64,000 bases of DNA from Leptospira sp. (GTDB lineage: Bacteria > Spirochaetota > Leptospiria > Leptospirales > Leptospiraceae). The position numbers and the translations under genes were made by a program. Below are positions 1 to 9,259 of this stretch, one piece after another; the first letter of the stretch is position 1; every line of letters starts with the position of its first letter. The stretch spans positions 124,001 through 188,000 of the forward strand of contig PEQN01000003.1 in NCBI GenBank assembly GCA_002786225.1, in the 5' to 3' direction. A model generated the notes under the pieces. The model had not been told where the DNA came from. It ran no database searches and saw only the letters and a list, made by a program, of their open reading frames with translations.

Positions 1-51
1 ACAGAATCTTGGTTAGACGAACTCTCGAAAAGGATTGAAATTGGATATTAA
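1..51 (+). CDS. 3' end of an unidentified upstream gene (partial)
   Basis: The first reading frame is open from the window edge to a TAA at 49-51 and encodes the C-terminal residues TESWLDELSKRIEIGY. The composition is protein-like, and the overlap with the next start is typical of this compact genome. The fragment is too short to assign a function, and chance openness over 16 codons cannot be excluded. Confidence 0.35.
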   Translation, partial: TESWLDELSKRIEIGY

Positions 52-682
52 TCTTACTCAAAAAATTTGGGATTCCCATTATACGAAATCCAAATCTCAA
101 CTTGCTTATCCAGATGAAAATCTTGTACGAATTTTAAGTAAGCTTCCTTATAATGATCACAAAGACTTATCCTATAAAGCTTTAGATCTTGGTGCTGGAT
201 CAGGTAGACATACTTATCTTTTGAAAAATTTTGGATATGAAACTTATGCTATAGATTACTCGCAAGAATCAATTAGTATGATTCAGTCGAAGCTTTCAGA
301 TATAACTGCCTTGCAAATTGTCAAACTTCCCTATCCTTTTGAGTCTAACACTTTCGATCTAATAGTTTCTTGGGGAATGCTTCATTATAATTCTAAAGAA
401 GAAATTGATCAAATACTAAAAGAAATTAAAAGAATATTAAAGCCAAATGCTTATTTCATTGGTACACTTCGTTCAGATAAAGATACCCACCTAAGAAATA
501 ATTCCCAAGAAAATATACAATTAGAAGACTTGAAAGGTGGCTTTGTTCAACTCTTTAGTCAAGAAGATTGTTTGAATTTACTAAATGATTTTCATAGCTT
601 GAGTCTAGGTTATATGGAAAGAACTCCAATGGGGAAATTACACCAAAAAATTGCTCACCACATCTTTCTTTGCCAAGCCTAG
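41..682 (+). CDS. Class I SAM-dependent methyltransferase
   Basis: A cytoplasmic protein of about 213 residues with a Rossmann methyltransferase fold. Motif I reads ALDLGAGSGRH near residue 50, an acidic residue ends strand 2 (AIDYS), and the later segment FDLIVSWGMLHY fits motif IV. This resembles the Methyltransf_11/25 families; the methyl acceptor is unknown. There is no ATG at the start. TTG codons lie at 35 and 41; the one at 41 sits six bases after the Shine-Dalgarno AAAAGGA and is preferred. The start overlaps the tail of the upstream gene, and a second methyltransferase follows, which suggests a small modification operon (inference). Confidence 0.8.
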   Translation: MDINLTQKIWDSHYTKSKSQLAYPDENLVRILSKLPYNDHKDLSYKALDLGAGSGRHTYLLKNFGYETYAIDYSQESISMIQSKLSDITALQIVKLPYPFESNTFDLIVSWGMLHYNSKEEIDQILKEIKRILKPNAYFIGTLRSDKDTHLRNNSQENIQLEDLKGGFVQLFSQEDCLNLLNDFHSLSLGYMERTPMGKLHQKIAHHIFLCQA

Positions 683-689
683 TAACAGA

Positions 690-1595
690 ATGAATGAACC
701 CAATGAAAAAGAAATCTGTCCATTAAATAAGAATTGCAATTTTCATTTTCTTTACAATAGTACATTCAAAAATTACAATTTACCCATATACCTTTGTAAA
801 ACCTGCGGATTACAAAAGCTCTACCCTAGACCTTCTAAGTTGAAAGATCTTTACCAAGAAGACTATTACCATGGAACAGCAAGTTTTGCGTATACCGATG
901 AAAGAAAAAATTTTCATTTCCATTCATATGTCTGGAATTCAAGATTAAATCTCATTCAAAAATACAAACCTCAAGGATACATCTTAGAAGTAGGATCTTC
1001 TTTTGGAGGATTTCTTTCTAGAGCAAAAGAATATGGATATGAAATCCAAGGTATTGAGTTATCTGAGTATTCTTGTAAATATGCAAATTCCATTGGGATC
1101 CCCACTTTTCATGGAGACTTAGAAAATGCTCCATTCTCGAAAGAAAATTTTGATATTATAGTCTTGAATGAAGTCATCGAACATTTACCAAATCCAAAAT
1201 TAAGTTTGGACTTATTAGTAAACATTTTAAAACCCAATGGATTGTTGATCATACAAACAGCCAATTTTGAAGGCTGGCAAGCAAAGAAAGAATCCTCCAA
1301 ATACCATTACTATCTTCCTGGGCATCTATTCTATTACACTGAGTCAGTTTTGAGGAATGCCTTTAAAGCAAGAGGAATCCATAGAATGAAAATATACTAC
1401 GGTTCTGATATCAGTCTTTTTTCTAAACTAATGAAATCTAGCGGCAGTTTTAAAAATGCAATAGACTACCTTCGTTGGTTTAGGACTGCCTTTTACCATT
1501 TAAAATCAAAATTAAAATGGAAGTCTTATCCACTAACTTCTGGATTTGTTATCTACGGTTTCAAAGGTGGAAGGTTAGAAGAAAGGGAAGAATAA
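690..1595 (+). CDS. Class I SAM methyltransferase with N-terminal zinc-ribbon-like motif
   Basis: About 301 residues. The N-terminus has cysteines spaced as in a small zinc ribbon (CPLNKNC, then CKTC). A Methyltransf_23-like domain follows, with motif I EVGSSFGGFL and motif IV FDIIVLNEVIEHL. This architecture is common among methyltransferases acting on sugars or lipids in surface-polysaccharide loci, but the substrate is not visible here. The ATG at 690 is chosen, eight bases after the previous stop; an in-frame TTG at 651 would overlap that gene. The last 43 bases overlap the 3' end of flgJ on the other strand. Confidence 0.8.
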   Translation: MNEPNEKEICPLNKNCNFHFLYNSTFKNYNLPIYLCKTCGLQKLYPRPSKLKDLYQEDYYHGTASFAYTDERKNFHFHSYVWNSRLNLIQKYKPQGYILEVGSSFGGFLSRAKEYGYEIQGIELSEYSCKYANSIGIPTFHGDLENAPFSKENFDIIVLNEVIEHLPNPKLSLDLLVNILKPNGLLIIQTANFEGWQAKKESSKYHYYLPGHLFYYTESVLRNAFKARGIHRMKIYYGSDISLFSKLMKSSGSFKNAIDYLRWFRTAFYHLKSKLKWKSYPLTSGFVIYGFKGGRLEEREE

Positions 1596-2092
1596 ACCTG
1601 TTCTGCAATTCCCATAGAGTCATTTTTTGAAATATTTTTGGCGTACTCATCATAGAGCATATCTTCAAAAATTTCTTCCGCATGTCCACCACTGATCAAA
1701 TTAGATTTATGAATGGAAGTTTTCATTTCTTTTAACATCATCTTTACAAAAATCGATTCAAATTCCACGGATGCATCATAGAGTTTTTTACGATAAGGAT
1801 CTTGTGCAACTTCGTCTTTGATGTTTTTCGGAAATTGTAAATTTGCTGAACTAACTATCCCTTGTGTTTTCTCAATAGATTGTTCTTTTAAAATTTCTTC
1901 GAAAGTTTTATTTTCCTTAACAGCGTCATTACCAGTTCTATTGGCCGATTTAGAATTACCAAGTGAATCTTTTTTATCAATTTCATGATTTTTATTTTGG
2001 TTAGATTCAGTAATTCCTCTGTATTTATTAATATTAAAAGAATCTCTTTGGAAACGATTGGAGTAATCTTGGATAGAAAATATTTCACTCAT
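1553..2092 (-). CDS. flgJ: Flagellar rod-binding protein, FlgJ N-terminal domain type
   Basis: 179 residues. The C-terminal half carries the rod-binding FlgJ domain: a helix around FESIFVKMMLKEM, a segment with GGHAEEIFEDMLYDEYA, and an ending like GIAEQVYSSL. The N-terminal half is charged and low in complexity. The muramidase domain of enterobacterial FlgJ is absent, as is usual in spirochaetes, so peptidoglycan cutting for the rod must come from another enzyme. The start overlaps the flgI stop by four bases (ATGA), implying translational coupling. The 3' end overlaps the convergent methyltransferase gene. Confidence 0.85.
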   Translation of the reverse strand: MSEIFSIQDYSNRFQRDSFNINKYRGITESNQNKNHEIDKKDSLGNSKSANRTGNDAVKENKTFEEILKEQSIEKTQGIVSSANLQFPKNIKDEVAQDPYRKKLYDASVEFESIFVKMMLKEMKTSIHKSNLISGGHAEEIFEDMLYDEYAKNISKNDSMGIAEQVYSSLSSNLPPLKP

Positions 2093-3273
2093 TGTACAAT
2101 AACCTCTGCATGAAGACTGCCTGATTTTTTAAGACTCTGTAGAATAGAAATAATATCCTTTGTTGATGCACCTGTACGGTTTAATTCATCCACTAAGGAT
2201 TTAACGTTATTTGATTTTTTTAGATAAAAAACAGACTCCTGCTTCTCATCTACATCTGTCCAAAAATATTTAGATTTACCTTTACTATTTTCAGATTTAA
2301 CATTTAACCCTTGTTTGGAGAAAGCCACTTCATCAAGTGCTAAATTACCACCCATAATGATTACCCCAGATTTTTCATTTATGACAACTCGTGCTGGTGT
2401 TTCGGGTTCAATTTTTAAATTTTCAAAAGTTGCTAAAAAATTAGTAGGACTTACCTCTAAAGGTAAATTAATTTCAAACTCTCTTTTCGAGATAACTATA
2501 GGCTTTATACCTAGCTCAGCAAATTCACTTTCTATGCTCTCAAGGATAGAATTCAAGGTAGAATAGCTTGGATTTAATAATTGAATTCTAAGTTTGCCTT
2601 GGATGGCTTTTTCATCTTGAGATGTAGTAATCTCATTTGGATTATCTGTTGAAATTTTCTTACTACCATCTGCACTTTGGAGAATAGGTCTTGGTGGTAA
2701 TTCTTTTTCAATGATTGCTCCACCAAGAATGATGCCTGCGTTCTTTCCTGAATTTTTTCTTGAGTAGCCTGATCTCTTGCCTTGATCATCGGTTGAACCA
2801 AATTGAAGATTACCTGAAGCAACAGCTATAATACTACCATTGCCTGCTTTGAGAGGACTCTGTAGTAGAACTCCTCCATCAAGAGATCTTGCATCACCTA
2901 TAGAGGAAACTGTCACATCTATTTTATCACCGACCTGGGACCATATAGGTATGTTTGCTGTAACTATAACGGATGCTATATTTCTTGTATCTTTTGGTCT
3001 AAGCTTAGAATCTACACCCAAATTATTTAAATAGTTTTGTAAGGCCTCACCAGTTAAAGCTGACCTTGTGTCACCTGTTCCTGGAAGCCCAACAACCAAT
3101 CCGTAACCCGTTATTTGATTTTCCCTTGTTCCATAGATTTTTACAAGATCCCCTAATCGAACCTCTACTGAACCTAAAGAATTAGAAAATAAGATAGATA
3201 TTACAAAAATTTTAGACAAGGACCTGAAATTATTGGAATGAATCTTAAAAATCAGTTTTTGCAAAAATTTCAT
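2089..3273 (-). CDS. flgI: Flagellar P-ring protein FlgI
   Basis: 394 residues, a normal length for FlgI. A signal peptide of roughly 35 residues is followed by the conserved start VRLGDLVKIYGTRENQ and then GYGLVVGLPGTGD, with ANIPIWSQVGDKIDV and GGVLLQSPL further on. The C-terminus has the family's NRTGASTKDIISILQSLK and LHAEVIVQ segments. FlgI forms the periplasmic ring around the rod. The start overlaps the flgH stop by four bases. Known chaperone FlgA is not encoded next to it. Confidence 0.95.
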   Translation of the reverse strand: MKFLQKLIFKIHSNNFRSLSKIFVISILFSNSLGSVEVRLGDLVKIYGTRENQITGYGLVVGLPGTGDTRSALTGEALQNYLNNLGVDSKLRPKDTRNIASVIVTANIPIWSQVGDKIDVTVSSIGDARSLDGGVLLQSPLKAGNGSIIAVASGNLQFGSTDDQGKRSGYSRKNSGKNAGIILGGAIIEKELPPRPILQSADGSKKISTDNPNEITTSQDEKAIQGKLRIQLLNPSYSTLNSILESIESEFAELGIKPIVISKREFEINLPLEVSPTNFLATFENLKIEPETPARVVINEKSGVIIMGGNLALDEVAFSKQGLNVKSENSKGKSKYFWTDVDEKQESVFYLKKSNNVKSLVDELNRTGASTKDIISILQSLKKSGSLHAEVIVQ

Positions 3274-3989
3274 CTACTTCCCTCTTCGCCTGATTCACCT
3301 AACATCCTTTTCATATATTTTAAAATGAGCTCTTGCTTTTCAACTTCAGATAGTTCAGCCTTAAATGTTGTAGTACCATCAGGGTTCTGGGTTTGTTTGA
3401 TTCCTATATCAGGATTTTGTAAGTTTCTTGGAGTTGGGTTAGCAAGATAATTAATCTCTAAATTAGCCACTCTAGATGAATCAACAATACGGGATGATCC
3501 TAAATCTTTTCTGGCTATTGTACCTTTAACAGTTATTACTTGTCTATCATTATCAAACCGAGTCTCTCTACGACCTTCTATTTCTAGGTTATCACCATTA
3601 ACATCGAGACCAACTATTCTAGCAGCCATTCGACCAATTACTTTACCTTGGGTTTTTGATTTTCCATTTATGTTTCTTGCTATGGATTGATCTGATTCAT
3701 AACCATTGATTTCAGAAATCATTTTTTTATCAGGATTACTCATAATCTTATAATCTGAATCTGATTTATACTCTACTTTATAATCAGTTTTGATTCCTTC
3801 AGAAAATACAATTTCAATTATATCTCCATTATTTATTTCCACTGATGATGAATAAGGATTCTTATCCTTCCATAAAGATCCAGAGGAAAGATCTTGAGAT
3901 ACAAGAAAGTGAGAAAAATAATAAGCAAAGCAGATAACAAAGAAGAACTTTATTATACTGGTGAATGCTTTTTGTATTCTATAGTTCAT
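3270..3989 (-). CDS. flgH: FlgH-like flagellar L-ring protein
   Basis: 239 residues. FlgH features are the N-terminal block SGSLWKDKNPYSS, the NNGDIIEIVFSE segment and the central LEIEGRRETRFDNDRQVITV with SSRVANLEINYL. In most Gram-negative bacteria FlgH is a lipoprotein ring in the outer membrane. Here the hydrophobic N-terminus (residues 12-32) holds one Cys, in the context FVICFAYY, which is not a lipobox. The start codon overlaps the flgG stop as TAATG. Spirochaete flagella stay in the periplasm, so a soluble or differently anchored FlgH would make sense (inference). Confidence 0.85.
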   Translation of the reverse strand: MNYRIQKAFTSIIKFFFVICFAYYFSHFLVSQDLSSGSLWKDKNPYSSSVEINNGDIIEIVFSEGIKTDYKVEYKSDSDYKIMSNPDKKMISEINGYESDQSIARNINGKSKTQGKVIGRMAARIVGLDVNGDNLEIEGRRETRFDNDRQVITVKGTIARKDLGSSRIVDSSRVANLEINYLANPTPRNLQNPDIGIKQTQNPDGTTTFKAELSEVEKQELILKYMKRMLGESGEEGSR

Positions 3990-4786
3990 TATCTCTTTAA
4001 TTGTATTGCCGTGGAAAGCATGTTGTCAGAGGTCTGAATAGCTTTGGAATTCGATTCGTAGGCTCTTTGGGCAACTATCATATTTACCATTTCTTCAACT
4101 ATCTTTACGTTACTCATTTCTAGAAATCCCTGAAGAACATTTCCAAAGCCTTCCTCTCCAGGCATCCCTGGGATTTCAGGCCCACTAGCTACGGTCTCAC
4201 GAAATAAATTTTTTCCAATTGCTTGCAGACCAGCAGGATTCACAAAACGGTAAAGTTCAATTTGTCCAATTACAGTAGGTCGGATATCATTTGCAATTTT
4301 TACTGTTACTTCACCTTCTTCCGCAATCTGAAGAGTATTCAAAATTGCTCCTTCCGGAAGTACAATAGGAGGTTCCAAAAGATACCCATTTGAAGTAACA
4401 ACTTGCTGTTTTGAATCTATCTTATAAGAACCATCTCTCGAAAAACCAAAAGTACCATCAGGCATTTGAATCTTGAAAAATCCCATTTCAGAGGTAATGG
4501 CTAAATCTAATTTATTACCTGTAGCCTGGAAGGAACCGATTTCAAATAATTTCTGGGTTGCAGCTGTTCTAACACCATGACCTACATTGACTCCTGTTGG
4601 AATCTCACTCACGGAGGTCGCAGGTGTTCCTGCCAAAACTTGGTGTTGGTAAACTAGGTCTTCAAAATCTACTCGGTTCTTTTTAAAACCTGTAGTGTTA
4701 ACATTGGAAAGGTTATTGGAAATTGTATCAATTTGAAATTGCTGAGCAATCATTCCAGTAGCCGCTGTCCATAGGGATCTCATCAT
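3989..4786 (-). CDS. flgG: Flagellar distal rod protein FlgG
   Basis: About 265 residues, close to the usual 260. The N-terminus MMRSLWTAATGM is followed by QIDTISNNLSNVNTTGFK, the rod/hook motif. The C-terminus EMSNVKIVEEMVNMIVAQRAYESN is the matching helix. An in-frame start at 4810 exists, but the Shine-Dalgarno AGAGGT lies just ahead of the ATGATG at 4786, which settles the start. The gap of about 80 bases after dut holds a TTGACA at 4860-4855 (minus strand) that could be a -35 box, although no good -10 box follows. Confidence 0.95.
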   Translation of the reverse strand: MMRSLWTAATGMIAQQFQIDTISNNLSNVNTTGFKKNRVDFEDLVYQHQVLAGTPATSVSEIPTGVNVGHGVRTAATQKLFEIGSFQATGNKLDLAITSEMGFFKIQMPDGTFGFSRDGSYKIDSKQQVVTSNGYLLEPPIVLPEGAILNTLQIAEEGEVTVKIANDIRPTVIGQIELYRFVNPAGLQAIGKNLFRETVASGPEIPGMPGEEGFGNVLQGFLEMSNVKIVEEMVNMIVAQRAYESNSKAIQTSDNMLSTAIQLKR

Positions 4787-4869
4787 AAGATTGTACCTCT
4801 TTTGGATCATCGGTTGTTTTTATAAAAAGATAAATGTCCTTTTTTCTTGGATTATGTCAATTTTTTAAA

Positions 4870-5319
4870 TCAATGGCTTCCGCTTGAGCCAAAGCCTCCT
4901 GAGCCTCTACCAGTCTCAGAGAGTTCATTCACCAGTTGCCAGGTAAAAACTTCATATCTTGCAACTACCAATTGAGCTATACGCATCTCAGCTGTGATTG
5001 AAAACTCTGTTTCTGAAAGATTCATGAGGGGAACAAATATCTGACCTCTGTAATCTGAATCTATGGTGCCAGGTGAATTGATTAAAATTATTTTATTCTT
5101 TGTAGAAAGCCCTGAACGAGGACGAATTTGAGCCTCAAAGCCCATGGGTAACTCGATTCCAATTCCAGTTGGAACTAAAGCAAGTTCTTTTGGTTGTAAC
5201 AATAACTCAGATTTCCCTTCAGGCAAACAAACATGTAGATCATAACCAGCACTACCCTCAGTCTGGCGGCTAGGAAGTATAGCGGATTCATGAAATTTTT
5301 TAATCGATATAGAATTCAT
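4870..5319 (-). CDS. dut: dUTP diphosphatase
   Basis: 149 residues, the usual size of trimeric dUTPase, which hydrolyses dUTP to dUMP and pyrophosphate. The five motifs are visible: AGYDL near residue 24, PRSGLSTKN, the uracil-binding segment INSPGTIDSDYRGQI, the stretch around AQLVVARYE, and the C-terminal P-loop-like GRGSGGFGSSG. It lies 21 bases after the M16 peptidase gene in the same direction, probably within the long rimP-pnp transcript. Confidence 0.95.
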   Translation of the reverse strand: MNSISIKKFHESAILPSRQTEGSAGYDLHVCLPEGKSELLLQPKELALVPTGIGIELPMGFEAQIRPRSGLSTKNKIILINSPGTIDSDYRGQIFVPLMNLSETEFSITAEMRIAQLVVARYEVFTWQLVNELSETGRGSGGFGSSGSH

Positions 5320-5340
5320 CTTTCTTAAGACAAAAGATAT

Positions 5341-6837
5341 TTACTTTAATTTCAACTTATTTTTACCACTTACAAAATTAGGTATAGCAGCAAAATCTTT
5401 CTTACTTAAATCTCCAATTGCCGAGAGGTGATATTTCTCTAATTGAAAAACTTTTCGAAAAACATCATTCAATGAATCTAGATCTATCTTACTGAAAATT
5501 TGAATTCTATCCATTAAAGAAAAGAATCTACCATAATAGATTTCTTGAATGGCAATATTATTCATTCTTGATTCGGAAAGTTCGTAACCCATAGCTAGAC
5601 TTCCAATAAGATTGGATCTAGAATGTTCTAACTCATCTTTTTTAAATCCTTTCTTTAGAATTTTATCAATTTCTTTCAAGATAACATCAATTGCTAAATT
5701 CGTTTTATTCGGAGATGTTGCACAAAATATTGAAGTCATACCTACAAATTTATAACTGCTTGGAAAACATTGAATACTGTAACATAAACCTAGTTTCTCC
5801 CTTACTTCTTGAAAGAGTCGAGAGGACATACCTCCACCAAGAATATTGGAAGCTAAGATCAAAGCTGGAGTGTTTTCATTTGTTCGAGCAAATCCTTCTG
5901 CTCCCATATAAAAATTAACCTGCTCGATTTTTCTCTTTATCAGAACTTTTTCAAAGTTTTTCTTTAAAGGCAAATTGTCATTTATGAAGTAATCATTACC
6001 TGATATTTGAGATTCGATATTAGATTTTAATAAATAGTCAGATTTTGATTTATAGCTTTTGTCAGAGCCAATATCTTTTGACTGCTTGGATTTTGTAGGA
6101 TAAGAAGTCTTAGGATTGTATATTTTATTTTTCTCAAATCCTTTTAGAAAAAATTTATCAACCAGGGGTTGCAATTCTTTAAGGCTGGTATTGCCGGATA
6201 CAGAAAGTATCAAATTGGATGGATGGTAGTGCTTTGTGTAAAAGTTCTCTAATTTTTCTTTGGTAACAGTACTAACACTCTCTATAGTTCCCGCTATATT
6301 TTTTCCTATAGCCGCCTTATTGAAATAACTTTCATAATAAGAATCATATAAAAAATCTTCAGGACTATCTTCATAACTTTTTATTTCTTCGATAATCACA
6401 CTTCTTTCTAAATTAATGTCTGAAGTTTTGAATAAAGGTTGCTGGATCATATCAGCGAGTATATCCAAAGCAAGTTCCATCTCATCTCGAATCAAACTGA
6501 TATAATAAGAAGTGTATTCTCTGCTGGTAACAGCATTGATTATACCACCAACTCTCTCTACAGTCTCAACAATGGCTTTAGCACTTCTTGTTTTAGTACC
6601 TTTAAAAAGCATATGTTCGACGAAATGAAAAAAACCTGCTTCATTGGAAAGTTCATCAACTGATCCTTTTTTAAGATATAAACCACAAGATACAGAGGCA
6701 ACGTGAGTTACTGGTTGGAAGAGCAAAGTAAATCCGTTTGGATAGACTTTTTTATGAAGAGTCTCGTTATAGGTAGAAAGATTAGATTTCCCTAACTTCG
6801 AAATGAATTCTTTAGTTGTATTTCGAAGCGTGGGAAT
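5341..6837 (-). CDS. M16 family zinc metallopeptidase (processing-peptidase type), probable ATT start
   Basis: About 498 residues. The inverted zinc motif HFVEH lies near residue 70, with the downstream glutamate in EEIKSYEDSPED, as in MlpA/YmxG-type processing peptidases. A Lys/Ser-rich insert of roughly 50 residues separates the two lobes. The first ordinary start is a TTG at 6726, but it would cut into the conserved N-terminal strand (VYPNGFTLLFQ). The frame stays open upstream with no ATG, GTG or TTG. An ATT at 6837-6835 sits seven bases after AAGGA and 11 bases after the pnp stop, so it is the best initiator. Bacillus also has mlpA downstream of pnp. Confidence 0.8.
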   Translation of the reverse strand: MPTLRNTTKEFISKLGKSNLSTYNETLHKKVYPNGFTLLFQPVTHVASVSCGLYLKKGSVDELSNEAGFFHFVEHMLFKGTKTRSAKAIVETVERVGGIINAVTSREYTSYYISLIRDEMELALDILADMIQQPLFKTSDINLERSVIIEEIKSYEDSPEDFLYDSYYESYFNKAAIGKNIAGTIESVSTVTKEKLENFYTKHYHPSNLILSVSGNTSLKELQPLVDKFFLKGFEKNKIYNPKTSYPTKSKQSKDIGSDKSYKSKSDYLLKSNIESQISGNDYFINDNLPLKKNFEKVLIKRKIEQVNFYMGAEGFARTNENTPALILASNILGGGMSSRLFQEVREKLGLCYSIQCFPSSYKFVGMTSIFCATSPNKTNLAIDVILKEIDKILKKGFKKDELEHSRSNLIGSLAMGYELSESRMNNIAIQEIYYGRFFSLMDRIQIFSKIDLDSLNDVFRKVFQLEKYHLSAIGDLSKKDFAAIPNFVSGKNKLKLK

Positions 6838-6847
6838 CTTTTTTTCC

Positions 6848-8938
6848 TTAGTTCTTTTGAGGTGCGTCTTTTTTGGAAAGATCTATCTTTCCTTGTTTAT
6901 CAATACCGATAACTTTCACTTGGATGATTTGCCCTTCGGTTACAACATCTCTTACATTTGCAACGCGTTTAGAATCCAGTTTGGAAATATGAACCAAACC
7001 TTCCTTGCCTGGAGCAATTTCTACGAAGGCACCAAAATCAGTTATCTTTTTGATTAAACCATCATAGATTGCTCCGATTTCGATATCACGAAAGATTCCT
7101 TCTATCATATCCTCGGCTTTCTTGAGTGAGTTAGTATCAGGGCTTGAAATTGTAACCTTACCTGTATCATCTACATTGATATCCGAACCTGAATGTTCTA
7201 TGATGGCACGAATATTTTTACCACCTGGTCCTATTAATTCACCGATTCTATCTTTAGGAATTTGGATTTGGTGTATCCTTGGAGCAGTTACAGCTAAATG
7301 ATCAGCTACCTTATCTATGGATTTCAACATCTCACCCATGATATGGTCTCTACCGCGTTCCGCTTGTTCTATAGCTTTCTTCAATACTTCAAGACCCAAA
7401 CCAGTGACTTTCAAGTCCATTTGAAAGGAAGTAATCCCGTTTTTAGTTCCAGCTAACTTGAAATCCATATCCCCAAAATGATCTTCTATACCAGCAATAT
7501 CACTAAGAACTGCAAATCTTCCCTTGTCATCACTGAAAAGCCCCATAGCTATTCCCGCAACAGGCGCCTTTATTGGAACTCCTCCTGACATAAGAGCGAG
7601 AGTCCCGCTGCATACTGATGCCATAGAGGAAGAACCATTGGATTCTAAAATTTCGGAAACAAGTCGAATCACATAAGGAAACTTATCTTGGCTTGGCAGC
7701 ACTTTTTTCAAAGCTCGCTCAGCAAGATTCCCATGTCCAATTTCTCTACGTCCTGGACCAGAGGAGCGCCTAACTTCACCAACAGAAAAAGCAGGAAAGT
7801 TATAATGGAGCATGAAATTTTTCTCTTTCTGACCCTCTAGACTTTCATATCTCTGATTGTCCATAGAGGTTCCTAAAGTCATCACACCCAAAGATTGAGT
7901 TTGGCCGCGAGTAAAGATAGAAGAACCATGAGCACCAGGAAGAACATTTATTTCACAGGAAATAGCACGGATTTCTTCAGGTTTTCTACCATCCGCTCGA
8001 ATCCCCTCAGAAAGTACTAAATCACGCACTACTTCATACTCTAATTCATGTAGAAAATGCTTTACTTCTTTAGTATATTCGTCAGTACCTAATTTTTCTT
8101 TGATGTATTCAACAGTTTGCTTATTGATTTCATTAATATCAGAAGATCTCTTCGCCTTCTCAGTATTGCGGTTAGCCTTCCCCAATTTTTCAAATGCATA
8201 ATCCCGCACGAGTTTCGTAACTTCTTCGTTAGGAGTCTTTAACTTAACTTCACGTTTGGTGATATTCATAGGAGATACAAATTCATTCTGCAACTCTACC
8301 AAGTCAGCAATTACTTTCTGAGCAAAAGTAAGAGCAGCCATCATATCTTCATTTGAAATCTCATTCGCCTCACCTTCTATCATTACGATATTTTTATGAG
8401 TGCCTGCAACAATAAGATCCATATCGGATGTTTGCATTTCTAGATTGGTAGGATTTGCTACAAATTCACCATTAATTCTTCCAACTCTTACCCCAGCTAT
8501 TGGTCCATGGAAAGGAATATCAGAAGCTGCTAGAGCAGCACTAGCTGCTGTTATAGCATGACCTTGTATACATACAGTTTTATCAGCAGAAAGAACTTGA
8601 ACAAGCAACTGAACTTCACAAAAATATCCTTCAGGGAACATAGGTCGTATAGGTCGGTCAATTAATCTTGAAATAAGAACCTCATGCTCAGGAGGCTTAG
8701 CTTCTCTTTTGAAATAACCACCCGGTATTCTTCCAACAGAATACATCTTCTCATTGTATTCACAAGTTAAAGGAAAAAAATCTTGTCCCTCTTTCGCATC
8801 GTCTGATGCACAAACAGTTGCTAGTAAAACAAGGTTTCCAACTCTGTACACAACAGAACCATGAGCTTGTTTGGCCCACTTGCCTGTTTCCATAGAAACA
8901 GTGTCCCTTCCCAGGGACTTCGACTGTGTGAAGATCAT
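6848..8938 (-). CDS. pnp: Polyribonucleotide nucleotidyltransferase (PNPase)
   Basis: 696 residues, normal for PNPase, the phosphorolytic 3'-5' exoribonuclease of the RNA degradosome. Two RNase PH-like domains (about 1-215 and 310-540) include [21 protein letters not shown] and [18 protein letters not shown] domain has [13 protein letters not shown] and is followed by an S1 domain ([15 protein letters not shown]). It begins four bases inside the rpsO stop (ATGA overlap), so it is translationally coupled to rpsO. The rpsO-pnp pair is conserved widely among bacteria. Confidence 0.98.
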   Translation of the reverse strand: MIFTQSKSLGRDTVSMETGKWAKQAHGSVVYRVGNLVLLATVCASDDAKEGQDFFPLTCEYNEKMYSVGRIPGGYFKREAKPPEHEVLISRLIDRPIRPMFPEGYFCEVQLLVQVLSADKTVCIQGHAITAASAALAASDIPFHGPIAGVRVGRINGEFVANPTNLEMQTSDMDLIVAGTHKNIVMIEGEANEISNEDMMAALTFAQKVIADLVELQNEFVSPMNITKREVKLKTPNEEVTKLVRDYAFEKLGKANRNTEKAKRSSDINEINKQTVEYIKEKLGTDEYTKEVKHFLHELEYEVVRDLVLSEGIRADGRKPEEIRAISCEINVLPGAHGSSIFTRGQTQSLGVMTLGTSMDNQRYESLEGQKEKNFMLHYNFPAFSVGEVRRSSGPGRREIGHGNLAERALKKVLPSQDKFPYVIRLVSEILESNGSSSMASVCSGTLALMSGGVPIKAPVAGIAMGLFSDDKGRFAVLSDIAGIEDHFGDMDFKLAGTKNGITSFQMDLKVTGLGLEVLKKAIEQAERGRDHIMGEMLKSIDKVADHLAVTAPRIHQIQIPKDRIGELIGPGGKNIRAIIEHSGSDINVDDTGKVTISSPDTNSLKKAEDMIEGIFRDIEIGAIYDGLIKKITDFGAFVEIAPGKEGLVHISKLDSKRVANVRDVVTEGQIIQVKVIGIDKQGKIDLSKKDAPQKN

Positions 8939-9201
8939 TTTCTAATCCCGAGTTTCTGGATTAAAGATTTGTATTTATCTAGGTCAGTATTTTTTAAATA
9001 ATCAATTAATTTTCTTCTTTGGTTTACCAATTTAATCAAACCAACCTTAGAGTGGTGGTCTTTCTTATGTTTTTTAAAATGTTCATTTAAATCTTTAATT
9101 CTAGTTTCAATTAATGCGATTTGAACTTCTGTTGCACCGGAATCCTTAGCGGATTTTCCATAAGTTTGGATAAGAGTCTGTTTTTGTTCTTTTGTGATCA
9201 T
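8935..9201 (-). CDS. rpsO: 30S ribosomal protein S15
   Basis: 88 residues, the standard S15 length. Typical segments are [34 protein letters not shown] and the C-terminal [13 protein letters not shown]15 binds 16S rRNA and nucleates platform assembly. In E. coli it represses its own mRNA; no comparable leader pseudoknot was identified here. The gene lies 58 bases after truB and overlaps pnp. Confidence 0.98.
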   Translation of the reverse strand: MITKEQKQTLIQTYGKSAKDSGATEVQIALIETRIKDLNEHFKKHKKDHHSKVGLIKLVNQRRKLIDYLKNTDLDKYKSLIQKLGIRK

Positions 9202-9259
9202 GATCTTTTACTGCTTTTTTACCATTTTTCTAAGTTTTCTAGTTTTGAAAATCTAAAAT

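Noticed and set aside
1888..2088. Second minus-strand frame within flgJ
   Set aside because: Alternate-frame shadow of the Lys/Asn-rich N-terminal part of flgJ; no start signal of its own.
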